Source: a bacterium
GTDB taxonomy: Bacteria > Lernaellota > Lernaellaia > JACKCT01
Assembly: GCA_019912885.1 (NCBI GenBank)
Contig: JAIOHV010000064.1
Location: 1 to 35,903 of the forward strand
Direction: 5' to 3'
Length of the DNA stretch: 35,903 bases
A program made the translations under genes and the position numbers. The notes below the pieces were generated by a model. The model made no database searches. It had not been told where the DNA came from and was given only the letters and a program-made list of their open reading frames with translations. Shown in pieces: positions 25,804 through 34,101 of this stretch. The first letter of the stretch is position 1. Every line of letters starts with the position of its first letter.

Positions 25804-27581
25804 TCTCGATACCGATTCACGTAGTTCGCGGCCATGATGTAGCCCAGGTGCGAAAACGCCTGCGGGAAATTGCCCGTGTACGCGCCGCTTGCCGGCTCGA
25901 TCTCCTCGCTCATGAGACCGCTTTCGCCAAACAGCTTTTCGAATTCGTCGAGCAGGCGTTCAGCCGCGTCGACGTCCTCGATGATGGCGAGGGCCGAGAT
26001 TAGCCAGTAGGTGCAGAGGATGAACGCCTCCTCGTCGCCGGGCACGCCGTCGGGCGTCCGGTAACGGTAGATGAACGCGTCGCCGTGGCCGAGCTCGCGC
26101 CGAGTGTTTTCGATGATCGTCCGTGTACGCGGATCGTGCTTGTCGAGATAATGCAGAAGGACGAACAGGAAATTCGTGGCGTCTTGCGACGGGGCGCCGG
26201 GTGATTGGCGAAGCACGCCGCGTTTGGCATCGTAGCAATGCCCCTCGATGAACGCCCGGATTTCGCCGCGAAACGCCTCGAGCTTTGCGACCCGGTCGTC
26301 GGGTAGCCCAAGCAGTTCCCGCATGCGGATCAGGCGATCGATGCCGACCCAGCACATCACCTTGCTGTAGGTAAACTCCACCGGCTCGCGGCGCACCTCC
26401 CAGATGCCCGCGTCGGGCGTCCGCCAGCGTTTTTCAATCTGCTCGCCAAGCCAAATTGCGATGTTCTTCATGCCCTCGGTGATCGCCACGCCGTGCCGGG
26501 CGGAGAAATAGATCGAGTCGATGATGATGCCGTAAACGTCGAGCTGGAACTGGTCGGACGCGAGATTGCCCTTGCGCACCGGCACGGAATTTCGATAGCC
26601 CGCCAGGTGTTCGAGCCGCTTTTCGTCCGGGATGATCTCGCCGCGGATCGTATACATGTGACGCACCCGCATCGCGCCGTGGCGCGTCAGGACGTCCTCG
26701 AGATAGTGGAAAAAGCGGGTGGCCTCCGCGTGCATGCCCAGCACGGAAAGGGCATAGAGCGTGAACGTCGCGTCGCGCAGCCACACGTAGCGGTAGTCCC
26801 AGTTGCGCACGCCGCCGATGGCCTCCGGTAGCGAGGTCGTCGGCGCGGCGACGATCGCGCCCGTCGGGTAGTACTGCATGAGCTTGAGCGTGATCGCGCT
26901 TCGTATGAGTCTCTCGCGGCGGAATTCCGGAAATTTTCCGCCGGCGACCCATTCCCGCCAGAATTCTTCCGTGTGCGCTTCGTAGGGATGATCGAGCCCG
27001 GCGAACGGCGTGCCCTTTTCGTCGCCGTGGTCGAGCACGACGCGCGTGCGTTCGCCTTCGGCGAGTTCGAACGCGATGACGCATCCGGCCGTCGCGCCAT
27101 CGATGCGCGCGCGCCGGGGCAGGAACAGCCGTACCTCGTGTTCGCCGTCGCGAAAACGAAGGCCCGGACCGGGGCGATCGTCAAGGCGCGGCGCGCCCGA
27201 GCCGAATCCCGGGCGCGGATCGAAATGCAGGCGCACGGTTCCGCTTCCGCGAAGCCCGCGAAAGGACCGCACGATGACGTGCAGCGGGCAGGCGTCCGCG
27301 GGTTGCGGCTCCATCATGTCGCGCACGGAAAATTCGAAATCGTCGCCGACAAAGACGGTCTCGACGATCGCGGTTTCGGGCCGATAGGTGCTTTTCGCGC
27401 TCCGGCCGTCGGGCAGCACCGAAAAGCGCCCGCCGCGCTCGTCGTCGAGAATCGCCGCGAACATCGAGGGCGAATCGAAGGCCGGCCAGCAGAGCCAGTC
27501 GATCGACGCCTCGCTCGATACCAACGCGGCGGAGTGCAGATCGCCGATGAGCCGATAGTCCTTGATGGGGCGATACGCCAT
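25782..27581 (-). CDS. GH15 glucoamylase/trehalase-like glycoside hydrolase
   Basis: This 599-residue cytosolic protein has an N-terminal beta-sandwich (about 1-220; YRPIKDYRLIGD, SIDWLCWPAFDSPSMFA) and an (alpha/alpha)6 catalytic barrel (about 225-590). RNWDYRYVWLRDA at 259-271 lines the active site. Glu395 in GIWEVR is the probable catalytic acid and the Glu pair in SEEIEP (558-563) the probable base. NFPQAFSH at 571-578 closes the barrel. Such proteins act on alpha-glucans or trehalose; which one cannot be told. No signal peptide is present. ATG 27581 begins the conserved MAYRPI start. Its final residues (REKRGNRK) and TAG stop are written by a heptamer repeat, so the C-terminus has been altered by the array. 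Confidence 0.92.
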   Translation of the reverse strand: MAYRPIKDYRLIGDLHSAALVSSEASIDWLCWPAFDSPSMFAAILDDERGGRFSVLPDGRSAKSTYRPETAIVETVFVGDDFEFSVRDMMEPQPADACPLHVIVRSFRGLRGSGTVRLHFDPRPGFGSGAPRLDDRPGPGLRFRDGEHEVRLFLPRRARIDGATAGCVIAFELAEGERTRVVLDHGDEKGTPFAGLDHPYEAHTEEFWREWVAGGKFPEFRRERLIRSAITLKLMQYYPTGAIVAAPTTSLPEAIGGVRNWDYRYVWLRDATFTLYALSVLGMHAEATRFFHYLEDVLTRHGAMRVRHMYTIRGEIIPDEKRLEHLAGYRNSVPVRKGNLASDQFQLDVYGIIIDSIYFSARHGVAITEGMKNIAIWLGEQIEKRWRTPDAGIWEVRREPVEFTYSKVMCWVGIDRLIRMRELLGLPDDRVAKLEAFRGEIRAFIEGHCYDAKRGVLRQSPGAPSQDATNFLFVLLHYLDKHDPRTRTIIENTRRELGHGDAFIYRYRTPDGVPGDEEAFILCTYWLISALAIIEDVDAAERLLDEFEKLFGESGLMSEEIEPASGAYTGNFPQAFSHLGYIMAANYVNRYREKRGNRK

Positions 27582-27676
27582 ACGCGTTGACGTTAGCGGG
27601 CGCGCCGCCCGGCGCAAGGGCGCGAATCACATTTTTTTCCGCGAAGACGAGAAGGGATCGCACTTTGCGGTGAACT

Positions 27677-27958
27677 TCAGCCGCCGCTGACCGCCGGGAA
27701 GATGTGCACGCGCGCGCCGTCGGCAAGGGGCGTCGCGAGGCCGGCGAGAAAACGGACGTTCTCGTCATCGACGAAAACATTGACGTGCCGGCGCACCTCG
27801 CCGGTTTCGGTCATCACGCGATCGCGCACGCCGGGATGCGCGCGAAAGAGCCGGTCGAGCGCCTCGCCGACCGTCGCGGGCGCGCCGTCGAGTAATACGC
27901 GGTCGCGCCCCTCGGTGAAGACACGAAGCGGCGTGGGGACGTGGACGATGACGGGCAT
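27677..27958 (-). CDS. MoaD/ThiS family sulfur-carrier-like protein
   Basis: This 93-residue beta-grasp protein ends in the diagnostic GG after HIFPAVSG. Ubiquitin-like carriers use this terminal glycine to carry sulfur as a thiocarboxylate for molybdopterin, thiamin or other sulfur chemistry. ATG 27958 has GGAGG five bases upstream; the longer reading to 27979 lacks support. No E1-like adenylating enzyme or moa/thi gene lies nearby, so the client pathway is open. It is transcribed toward GH15, about 95 bases away. Confidence 0.85.
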   Translation of the reverse strand: MPVIVHVPTPLRVFTEGRDRVLLDGAPATVGEALDRLFRAHPGVRDRVMTETGEVRRHVNVFVDDENVRFLAGLATPLADGARVHIFPAVSGG

Positions 27959-27994
27959 GAACGCCTCCGTAACTTGCAAGCATTATCGGCGATG

Positions 27995-28021
27995 GCATTC
28001 GCCATTCGCAATTCGCAATTC
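27995..28021 (-). repeat. GAATTGC/GAATGGC heptamer array, about 4 units
   Basis: On the plus strand, units GCATTC, GCCATTC, GCAATTC and GCAATTC follow each other with a 7-bp period. It lies between the divergent moaD-like and uvrD genes and matches the 34074-34101 array in opposite orientation. Confidence 0.8.
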
Positions 28022-28098
28022 CCCATTGGTGCCGTTTCGGTTATGCTTCGCACGGCTGCGTACGCCGCGACAATCCTCGCCGCGTCCCATACCCAAAA

Positions 28099-30465
28099 AT
28101 GAACGAAACACTTCCCTTCGCCACCGCCGACGATCCCCTCCTCGCGCCGCTGAACAACGAGCAGCGCCAGGCCGTGCTGCATGGCGAGGGGCCGCTTGTG
28201 ATCTTCGCCGTCGCCGGTTCGGGCAAGACGCGCGTGCTGACGCATCGCATCGCGCACCTCATTGACCGCCGCCGCGTGGAACCGTACGAAATCCTGGCCG
28301 TCACCTTCACGAACAAGGCGGCGGACGAGATGCGCCGGCGCCTTTCTTCGATGCTCGGCCCGCGCGCGTATGGGCTTTGGGTCGGCACGTTTCACGCCAC
28401 CTGCGCCCGGATTCTGCGCGAGCACGGCGAGGCCGTCGGCCTGTCGCCGCGCTTTTCGATCTACGACGATTCCGACCAGCGCGCGTTGCTGAAGGACATC
28501 TACCGGCGCCTCGATCTCGACCCCAAGGCGTTTGACCCGCGCATCGTCGCCTCGCTTCTCGACGAGGGCAAAAACAATCTCGTCGCGCCGTCGACGCTCG
28601 CCGAAAGGCTGCGTCCGCCGGCGCGCGATTGGGCGCGCACGATCGTCTCGGAATACGAAAAAGCGCTGCGTGAAAACAACGCGGTTGATTTCGGCGATCT
28701 GCTCGTGATGGCGGTCAGGGCGCTCGAATCGAGCGAAGCGGCACGCACGTACTACAGCCGACGTTTTCGCCACGTGCTGGTGGACGAATTTCAGGACACG
28801 AACTTCGCGCAGAAGCGCTTCATCGAGCTGATCCTGAACGCCCAGGGCAATTTGTGCGTCGTCGGTGACGACGACCAGAGCATCTACCGCTGGCGCGGCG
28901 CGAATATCGAAAACATTCTCGAATTCGAATCGCACTTTCCCGGCGCGCGCCGCGTGATCCTGGGGCGCAACTACCGCTCCAGCTCGAATATCCTCGCGGT
29001 GGCCGGGTCGATCATCAAGCACAACCGCGGTCGCGTCGCCAAGGCGCTCATCACCGACAACGAAGCGGGCGCGCGCGTGCGCCTTTTCCGCGCGGACAGC
29101 GAATACGACGAGGGGCGCTTTGTCGCCGCGCAGGTGCTCGACCTGATCAAGCGGCAGGGGCTGTCGGCGTCGGATATCGCCGTTTTCTACCGCGTCAACG
29201 CCCTCTCGCGCGTGCTCGAGGAAGAACTGATGCGCGCGGGCGTGCCGTTCATCGTCGTCGGCGGCACGCGGTTCTACGACCGCAAGGAGATCAAGGACAT
29301 CCTCGCGTACCTGCGCCTGGCCGTGAATCCCGCGGATGGCGTCTCCGCCAAGCGCGTCATCAACGTGCCGTCGCGCAAGATCGGCGCGAAGTCGATCGAG
29401 GCGATCGACATTTTCGCGGCCCGCGACGGCGTGTCATTTCTGGAGGCGGCACGCGCCGCGCTGGCCGAGGATTCGTTGCCCAAGGCGGCGCGCGAGGGCG
29501 TGCTGCGCTTTCTCGAAGTCGTCGAGGCCATCACGAAAAAGGCCGACGACGCGCCGGTGCCCGAGGTGATCCAGTACGCCATCGAGCACACGGGATACCT
29601 GGCGATGCTTATGGCCGACCCGAGCGTGGAGGCGCTGTCCCGAAAGGAGAATCTCGGCGAATTGCACGAGGCCGGCTCGCAGTTCGCCCGGCGTAATCCC
29701 GACCTGCGCCTTGCGGACTACCTCGAACAGGTCAGCCTGGCGCAGGACGCCGACCTGGTCACCGACGAGAACGAGGCCGTGCGGCTTATGACGCTGCACA
29801 ACGCAAAGGGTCTCGAATTCCCCGCGGTGTTCATGGTCGGCCTGGAGGAAAAACTGCTGCCGCACGCGCGCGCGATGGACGGCGGCAACGCCGAGATCGA
29901 GGAGGAGCGGCGCCTTTGCTACGTCGGCGTGACGCGCGCGCGCCGGCACCTGACGCTTTCGTGCGCGGCGCGGCGCCGCACCTACAGCGGCGAGCAGGGT
30001 TACTCGCGGCCGAGCCGGTTTCTCGACGAGATTCCGGATGATTTGATCGAGCCGCTCGGTTTTTCGCCGAGGCCGTCGCTTTGGGAGATGCCCGGCGCGA
30101 TCGGATCTTCCCCCGGGGGCGCGGCGCCGGAGCGCGCGGTATTCCGCCGCCCGCCCAGCTTCGAGCGCACGCGACAACCGTTTGCCTCGGACTGGAAACC
30201 CGGCCGGCCGTCGAACGGCGCGCCGCAAGGCGGCGCGAACGTTGATATCCCCGGCGAGGGCGACACGTATTACGACTACACGGACACGCAGGAGGGCGCG
30301 GGCTACCTTGCGCCCGGGATGCGCGTGACGCATCAGAAATTCGGCGCGGGCCGCGTGCTCGCGCTGAACGGCCAGGGCGACGCGGCCAAGGTCATCGTGC
30401 GTTTCGAGGGCGGCGTCGGAACCAAGACGATGCTGCTGAAGTTCGCGAATCTGACGAGGAAATAG
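28099..30465 (+). CDS. uvrD: UvrD/PcrA-type superfamily 1 DNA helicase
   Basis: This 788-residue 3'-5' ATP-dependent helicase serves nucleotide-excision and mismatch repair or replication fork clearing. Motif I is AVAGSGKT at 37-44. Motif Ia is VTFTNKAADEM, motif II VDEFQDT, motif III GDDDQSIYRWRGA, motif IV GRNYRSS, motif V TLHNAKGLEFP and motif VI YVGVTRAR. A disordered Pro/Gly-rich linker leads to a C-terminal Tudor-like domain (VTHQKFGAGRVLAL, then ANLTRK), known in PcrA/UvrD to contact RNA polymerase. ATG 28099 fits the family start. Its TAG stop is the last three bases of the first GGAAATA repeat unit plus one base. Confidence 0.95.
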   Translation: MNETLPFATADDPLLAPLNNEQRQAVLHGEGPLVIFAVAGSGKTRVLTHRIAHLIDRRRVEPYEILAVTFTNKAADEMRRRLSSMLGPRAYGLWVGTFHATCARILREHGEAVGLSPRFSIYDDSDQRALLKDIYRRLDLDPKAFDPRIVASLLDEGKNNLVAPSTLAERLRPPARDWARTIVSEYEKALRENNAVDFGDLLVMAVRALESSEAARTYYSRRFRHVLVDEFQDTNFAQKRFIELILNAQGNLCVVGDDDQSIYRWRGANIENILEFESHFPGARRVILGRNYRSSSNILAVAGSIIKHNRGRVAKALITDNEAGARVRLFRADSEYDEGRFVAAQVLDLIKRQGLSASDIAVFYRVNALSRVLEEELMRAGVPFIVVGGTRFYDRKEIKDILAYLRLAVNPADGVSAKRVINVPSRKIGAKSIEAIDIFAARDGVSFLEAARAALAEDSLPKAAREGVLRFLEVVEAITKKADDAPVPEVIQYAIEHTGYLAMLMADPSVEALSRKENLGELHEAGSQFARRNPDLRLADYLEQVSLAQDADLVTDENEAVRLMTLHNAKGLEFPAVFMVGLEEKLLPHARAMDGGNAEIEEERRLCYVGVTRARRHLTLSCAARRRTYSGEQGYSRPSRFLDEIPDDLIEPLGFSPRPSLWEMPGAIGSSPGGAAPERAVFRRPPSFERTRQPFASDWKPGRPSNGAPQGGANVDIPGEGDTYYDYTDTQEGAGYLAPGMRVTHQKFGAGRVLALNGQGDAAKVIVRFEGGVGTKTMLLKFANLTRK

Positions 30466-30499
30466 GTAATAGGAAGCAGGAATTAGTAAATAGAAAATA
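30458..30499 (+). repeat. GGAAATA-type heptamer array, 6 units (pair 2, left)
   Basis: Six 7-bp units begin inside the last two uvrD codons and the stop. The matching inverted array is 30608-30641. Confidence 0.9.
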
Positions 30500-30508
30500 G
30501 AGTTAAGG

Positions 30509-30535
30509 CGCGCCGTGGCAATGCGGCGCGTTTTT
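30509..30535 (+). terminator. Intrinsic terminator after uvrD
   Basis: CGCGCCG (30509-30515) pairs with CGGCGCG (30524-30530) around an 8-base loop, followed by five T. It lies in the core between the pair-2 heptamer arrays, so the array sits between the stop codon and the terminator. Confidence 0.8.
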
Positions 30536-30607
30536 GCATTAGACGTGGGCGTTGGTTTCGTCCACCACGCGGTGCGCCTACCGTCACACCGCGCGGCCGA
30601 CCGACGC

Positions 30608-30641
30608 TATTTCCTATTTCCTACTTTCTATTTCCTCATCC
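30608..30641 (-). repeat. GGAAATA-type heptamer array, 5 units (pair 2, right)
   Basis: Plus-strand units TATTTCC, TATTTCC, TACTTTC, TATTTCC and a 6-bp TCATCC end at the redoxin stop codon (TAG, 30643-30641), sharing its last base. Confidence 0.85.
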
Positions 30642-31198
30642 TACGGATGCCACTTGATATTGCATCCGATGCTCGGGATCTGCGCCGTGTGGACCGGGTG
30701 TCCGGCGACGACGGCGTTGACCGCGTCGGTGAGATCGACGCCGGTGACGGGCACGCCGTTGCCCGGGCGGCTCCCGTCGAACTGCCCGCGGTACACGAGC
30801 TTGCGGTCCCTGTCATAAAGAAAGAAGTCCGGCGTGCACGCGGCGTCGAACGCGCGGGCGACGTCCTGCGTCTCGTCGTAAAGATACGGGAACTCGAAAC
30901 GCATTTCTCGCGCCTGTTCCGCGAGTTTGTCGGGCGCGTCGCCGGGATGCGTCCGCACGCTGTTGGAACTGATGCCGACGACGGCGCATCCGTGCCTGAC
31001 GAATACGCTTGTCGCATCGGCGAGCTTTTCTTCGATGTGCTTCACGTACGGGCAGTGTGCGCAGATGAACATCACGAGAAGCGCCGGTTTGTCCGCGAAA
31101 TCGGCGAGCGAGACGGTCTTTCCCGTCGTCACCTCCGGCAGCGAAAAATCCGGGCACGCGCTACCGAGTTCCTTCATGTGCGATGGCGTCAGAACCAT
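30641..31198 (-). CDS. Thioredoxin-fold redoxin with a CxxC motif
   Basis: This 185-residue protein belongs to the AhpC/TSA-redoxin superfamily. The redox site is CAHC within MFICAHCPYVKHIEEKL, the arrangement seen in a common group of thioredoxin-family proteins of unknown partner. ISSNSVRTHPGD and the cis-Pro region ACTPDFFLYD follow, and a late Cys occurs in SIGCNIKW. No signal peptide is present, so it is cytosolic. ATG 31198 has a strong GGAGGAGG six bases upstream. It converges with uvrD across the paired heptamer arrays. Confidence 0.88.
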   Translation of the reverse strand: MVLTPSHMKELGSACPDFSLPEVTTGKTVSLADFADKPALLVMFICAHCPYVKHIEEKLADATSVFVRHGCAVVGISSNSVRTHPGDAPDKLAEQAREMRFEFPYLYDETQDVARAFDAACTPDFFLYDRDRKLVYRGQFDGSRPGNGVPVTGVDLTDAVNAVVAGHPVHTAQIPSIGCNIKWHP

Positions 31199-31375
31199 GA
31201 GGGACCTCCTCCGAAAATGTCGATGTTGCTCAGGCGGTAGTGTCGTGAATCGGCGCGAGCATCGCAAGGGGGGCGGTCGGCGACCCGATGGCCGCAACGA
31301 TACCGACCGCGCGCTCCGCGTTCGCCGCGCGAACGCTTCGCTTGCGGCACTGACATCGCCATCGCGACATCGCGA

Positions 31376-32668
31376 CTAGGAGTTGTGCGTTCCCTGGACC
31401 TCGACGCGCTTGCGTTTGCGAAGGCGAAGCACCTCCGGCGCCTCGACGAACGCGGTCCTGAGGATCTTGGCGCCAAGTCCAACCAGGTGCGCCGTCGAAC
31501 GGTTGAACCGCGCGGGCGCCGGGCCGACTTCCGGAAAACCGCGGCCGTCGTGTTGCACGTTTTCCCAGTTGTTGAACAGGCGTCCCCATTCCGAGGCGAG
31601 CGCGGCGTGCGTGCGTTCGCGGCCGTGCGTCGGATACCAGTACATGTCGTGATACATCACGCTCGCCAGATACGCCCACGGCGCGGCCCACGTCTTGAGC
31701 GACCACTCGATCGCCTCCTTGAGCCCGCCCCAGTAAATCTTGTGCTGCATCTTGGCGGCGAAGGTGATGTTTTTCATCGGCCCTTCGAAGTTCCAGTTCT
31801 CCCGCGCCGCGTCGAGGTCGCCGACGATCTCGATCTGCGCCGGATCCGCGTTCCCCAGGCCGAGGTCGTGCGCGAGGCGCGTGAATTCGATTTTCATCGG
31901 GTCAAAGCCCATCAGCCGCGCGGCGGTCGCGTCGATCGCCACCTGGTCCGCGGACGCCAGCAGCACGTTTTTCACGTGCGGGATCATGCACCGCGGGCCG
32001 GGGCCGTCGCCGGCGAACGTCCCGTCCATGACGGCGAAAACGCCGCGGTGGATCTTCTTCTGGATCATCAGAAGATCGACGAGCGTTTTGTGGATGACCG
32101 GGTGCGTCCAGTGGCGATGCTCGTTGAGCAGGCCGCCGAACGCGTTTTTCATCGCGCCCGTCATCGTCGTAAAGACGTGCGTTTTGACGGTGGGCAGGTG
32201 GATGATGTTCTCGCCGATGAAGCGGCGCGGGATCATGAAGCCCTTGGGATAGACGTCGTTCAGGCACGTGAATTTCTGCGCCAGGTCGCCGACGGCCTCG
32301 CGCACGTCGACCCAGTCCTCCCCCTCGTACAGATGCACGTTACGCAGCCCGTGCGCCTCGACGACGTTGAGTTGCTTATTCTCGCGCTCGCCGAAGTGCG
32401 CGTCGATGACGACGGTGCGGTTGTGGCAGGCGTGGATGAGGTTCGGGTCGTACCCGTCCTGTTTCATCGCGCCGATCACGCCCTCGAGCTGCCAAGGCGT
32501 CGTCGAGCTGCCCGGAAAAAAGAAGTGCCAGGAGATGTTGACCTTCAGCGCGGTATCGGCGGTGCGATCGACGACGGACTGATAGTCCGCGAGATTCATC
32601 AGGCGATGGTAGTCCTCGAGCACCGTGGCCGGGCTCGTACGGACAATCGCGACTTTCGACTTCGACAT
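31376..32668 (-). CDS. DUF362 domain protein
   Basis: This 430-residue protein has the DUF362 core: KVAIVRTSPATVLEDY at the start, HLPTVKTHVFTTMTGAMKNA at about 165-185, VMDGTFAGDGPGP at about 225-237 and ADQVAIDATAARLMG at about 250-264. Many DUF362 proteins carry ferredoxin-like Cys clusters, but none is present here. The function of the family is not settled. ATG 32668 has GGGG upstream at suitable spacing. The C-terminal 120 residues are Trp/His/Tyr-rich and may be lineage specific. Confidence 0.85.
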   Translation of the reverse strand: MSKSKVAIVRTSPATVLEDYHRLMNLADYQSVVDRTADTALKVNISWHFFFPGSSTTPWQLEGVIGAMKQDGYDPNLIHACHNRTVVIDAHFGERENKQLNVVEAHGLRNVHLYEGEDWVDVREAVGDLAQKFTCLNDVYPKGFMIPRRFIGENIIHLPTVKTHVFTTMTGAMKNAFGGLLNEHRHWTHPVIHKTLVDLLMIQKKIHRGVFAVMDGTFAGDGPGPRCMIPHVKNVLLASADQVAIDATAARLMGFDPMKIEFTRLAHDLGLGNADPAQIEIVGDLDAARENWNFEGPMKNITFAAKMQHKIYWGGLKEAIEWSLKTWAAPWAYLASVMYHDMYWYPTHGRERTHAALASEWGRLFNNWENVQHDGRGFPEVGPAPARFNRSTAHLVGLGAKILRTAFVEAPEVLRLRKRKRVEVQGTHNS

Positions 32669-32728
32669 GTTCGTCCCCAACGGTTCAAAAGCGCCTCGCG
32701 GGCGCCGGGAATCCCGGATATTAAGTTA

Positions 32729-32777
32729 GGACAAAGGAAATAGGAAACAGGAAATAGGAAACAGGCAAGAGGAAAGA
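32729..32777 (+). repeat. GGAAATA-type heptamer array, 7 units (pair 3, left)
   Basis: Seven 7-bp units (GGACAAA, then alternating GGAAATA and GGAAACA, then diverged units) lie about 60 bases upstream of the DUF362 start. The inverted partner is 32855-32868. Confidence 0.9.
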
Positions 32778-32854
32778 GGTTTGAAGCGTTCGCGATTCGC
32801 GAGGACCGGTGAGACGAAGACCCCAGTTTTTTCCATCAGGCAACGCCCCGCCAC

Positions 32855-32868
32855 TATTTCCTGCATCC
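32855..32868 (-). repeat. Short GGAAATA-type heptamer array, 2 units (pair 3, right)
   Basis: TATTTCC and TGCATCC on the plus strand abut the TGA stop (32871-32869) of the pilin-like gene exactly. Confidence 0.65.
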
Positions 32869-33435
32869 TCAATTATGCAACGGACTGTGCAGGCACCACC
32901 ACTTTCCGTCGCCGTACCAGTAGTCGATGACCGGCACGTTGACTTCCCGATCGCGGTGCGTCGGGCAGAAGGAAGACGCCGTGAAGCCCGACCGGTCCAG
33001 GTCCACGACGAGGCGCTCGGGGTAAACGTCGCCGCCCTTCGGCGCGAGCACCACAACAAGCTGCGCGCCGGTGGTTTCGCGCCCCACGACGTAGGCGGCC
33101 GAGAGGCGTGCGAGATCGGCGCCGGCCTCGCGGATCGCCGCACGCGCCACGCGATCGACCTCGCCGCGGTTGTCGCGGCAGATCGGCACGTAACGCCGGT
33201 CGAGAAGGCGCCACGCCTTCGCGCCGACAAGCCCAAGGGCGATGACGATCGCGATCACGACAAGCAAATCGACGACCGCGATGCCGGCGCTAGTGGTTCT
33301 TCGCCTCGACGACAGGCGGCCCGATGACAGGAAACGCAATCGCCGGTTTGTCATCCTGAGCGAAGCGAAGGATCTCGCCACTTGCGCCGCCGGAACACTC
33401 AAATCCGCCAATCGTTCGTGCGTCGTGCGCCTCAT
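32869..33435 (-). CDS. Pilin-like single-helix protein of unknown function
   Basis: This protein of about 188 residues has a basic leader followed by AGIAVVDLLVVIAIVIALGL, which resembles a prepilin cleavage site and N-terminal pilin helix (G then IAVVD; pilins normally have Glu at +5, here Asp). A periplasmic domain of about 115 residues follows, with Cys in VPICRDN, SSFCPTH and KWWCLHS. ATG 33435 overlaps the upstream zinc-finger gene as ATGA, as is usual in this genome. A later ATG at 33354 falls inside a REP-like palindrome. No pilus assembly genes lie near. It could instead be an ordinary bitopic membrane protein. Confidence 0.55.
   Translation of the reverse strand: MRRTTHERLADLSVPAAQVARSFASLRMTNRRLRFLSSGRLSSRRRTTSAGIAVVDLLVVIAIVIALGLVGAKAWRLLDRRYVPICRDNRGEVDRVARAAIREAGADLARLSAAYVVGRETTGAQLVVVLAPKGGDVYPERLVVDLDRSGFTASSFCPTHRDREVNVPVIDYWYGDGKWWCLHSPLHN
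33353..33373. repeat. REP-like imperfect palindrome
   Basis: ATCCT and AGGAT flank GAGCGAAGCGA, giving a short near-palindrome that I recognise as a dispersed intergenic sequence in many unrelated bacterial genomes (from memory). Here it lies inside the leader-coding part of the pilin-like gene. Confidence 0.65.
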
Positions 33436-34031
33436 TCGATGCGCACCACGCCGTCAGGGTCCGCGTAGAGATTCACGAAACCGAACCGCGCCGCGCGCGG
33501 CACGGACAACACGAACCCGCCCGAGGCTTCGCGCACGTAATGGTAAATCTCCGCGGAGCGCAGGATGCGCGGCTCGGAATCGAGATATTCCGGGCGCAGG
33601 TCGGCGAGCGTTCGCGGATATTCGCCGTGTTCGTGGCGATACGCGAATATGCGCGAGAGCAGCCACGTGAACTGCGGCGCGGGCGATTCGATGAGCGCGA
33701 TGTGCGCGTCACCGAATCCCGCCGGTGGCGGCGCGCCGTCAAGCCGGGCGCCCAACAACATGTTCAATCCGATGAGCGCGGCCAGCACGAACAGAAGCCG
33801 CGGATTCACGCGGATCCCCGCGAACATGCCGCCGTTTTTTTCCACGCGGACCGGGGCGGCGCCGCGCGGCGATTTGCCGCCCGCGGGCAAGACCGGACCG
33901 CCGCCCGCGCACTCGGGGCAGGTGATGCGGTCGGACTCCTCGCCGAACGTCATGCACGCGGCGCAGATCGGCCGGCCGCATATGGCGCAGTCGTAGAGCG
34001 CGTCCTCGCCCAGATGCCGGTAGCATTTCAT
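33432..34031 (-). CDS. Zinc-finger membrane protein with a pseudopilin-like outer domain
   Basis: This 199-residue protein starts with a B-box/zinc-ribbon-like cluster: CYRH (3-6), CAIC (15-18), CAAC (23-26) and CPEC (38-41), enough ligands for two zinc ions. A Gly/Pro linker leads to one transmembrane helix at about 78-94 (RLLFVLAALIGLNMLLG). The outer domain has WLLSRIFAYRHEHGEYPRTL, a pattern like the GxYP region after the helix of type II secretion pseudopilins. ATG 34031 gives MKCYRH at the start. It is followed by the pilin-like gene with a 4-base overlap, suggesting a two-gene unit. Confidence 0.68.
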   Translation of the reverse strand: MKCYRHLGEDALYDCAICGRPICAACMTFGEESDRITCPECAGGGPVLPAGGKSPRGAAPVRVEKNGGMFAGIRVNPRLLFVLAALIGLNMLLGARLDGAPPPAGFGDAHIALIESPAPQFTWLLSRIFAYRHEHGEYPRTLADLRPEYLDSEPRILRSAEIYHYVREASGGFVLSVPRAARFGFVNLYADPDGVVRIE

Positions 34032-34073
34032 CGTCGCGCACAAGCGTGCGAGGCGGCGGCGGCGCTGTCAACG

Positions 34074-34101
34074 GGAATTCGCAATGCGGAATGCGGAATG
34101 C
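34074..34101 (+). repeat. GGAATGC heptamer array, 4 units
   Basis: GGAATTC, GCAATGC, GGAATGC and GGAATGC follow with exact 7-bp period, ending where the 98-bp inverted-ended element begins. Confidence 0.85.

Noticed and set aside
28019-28047. Possible uvrD promoter with TATGCT.
   Set aside because: The matching -35 position is a poor fit and falls in a repeat array, so the call would be a guess.
31385-32743. Plus-strand open frame of about 450 codons opposite the DUF362 gene.
   Set aside because: Shadow of a well-supported DUF362 gene; no recognisable motif.
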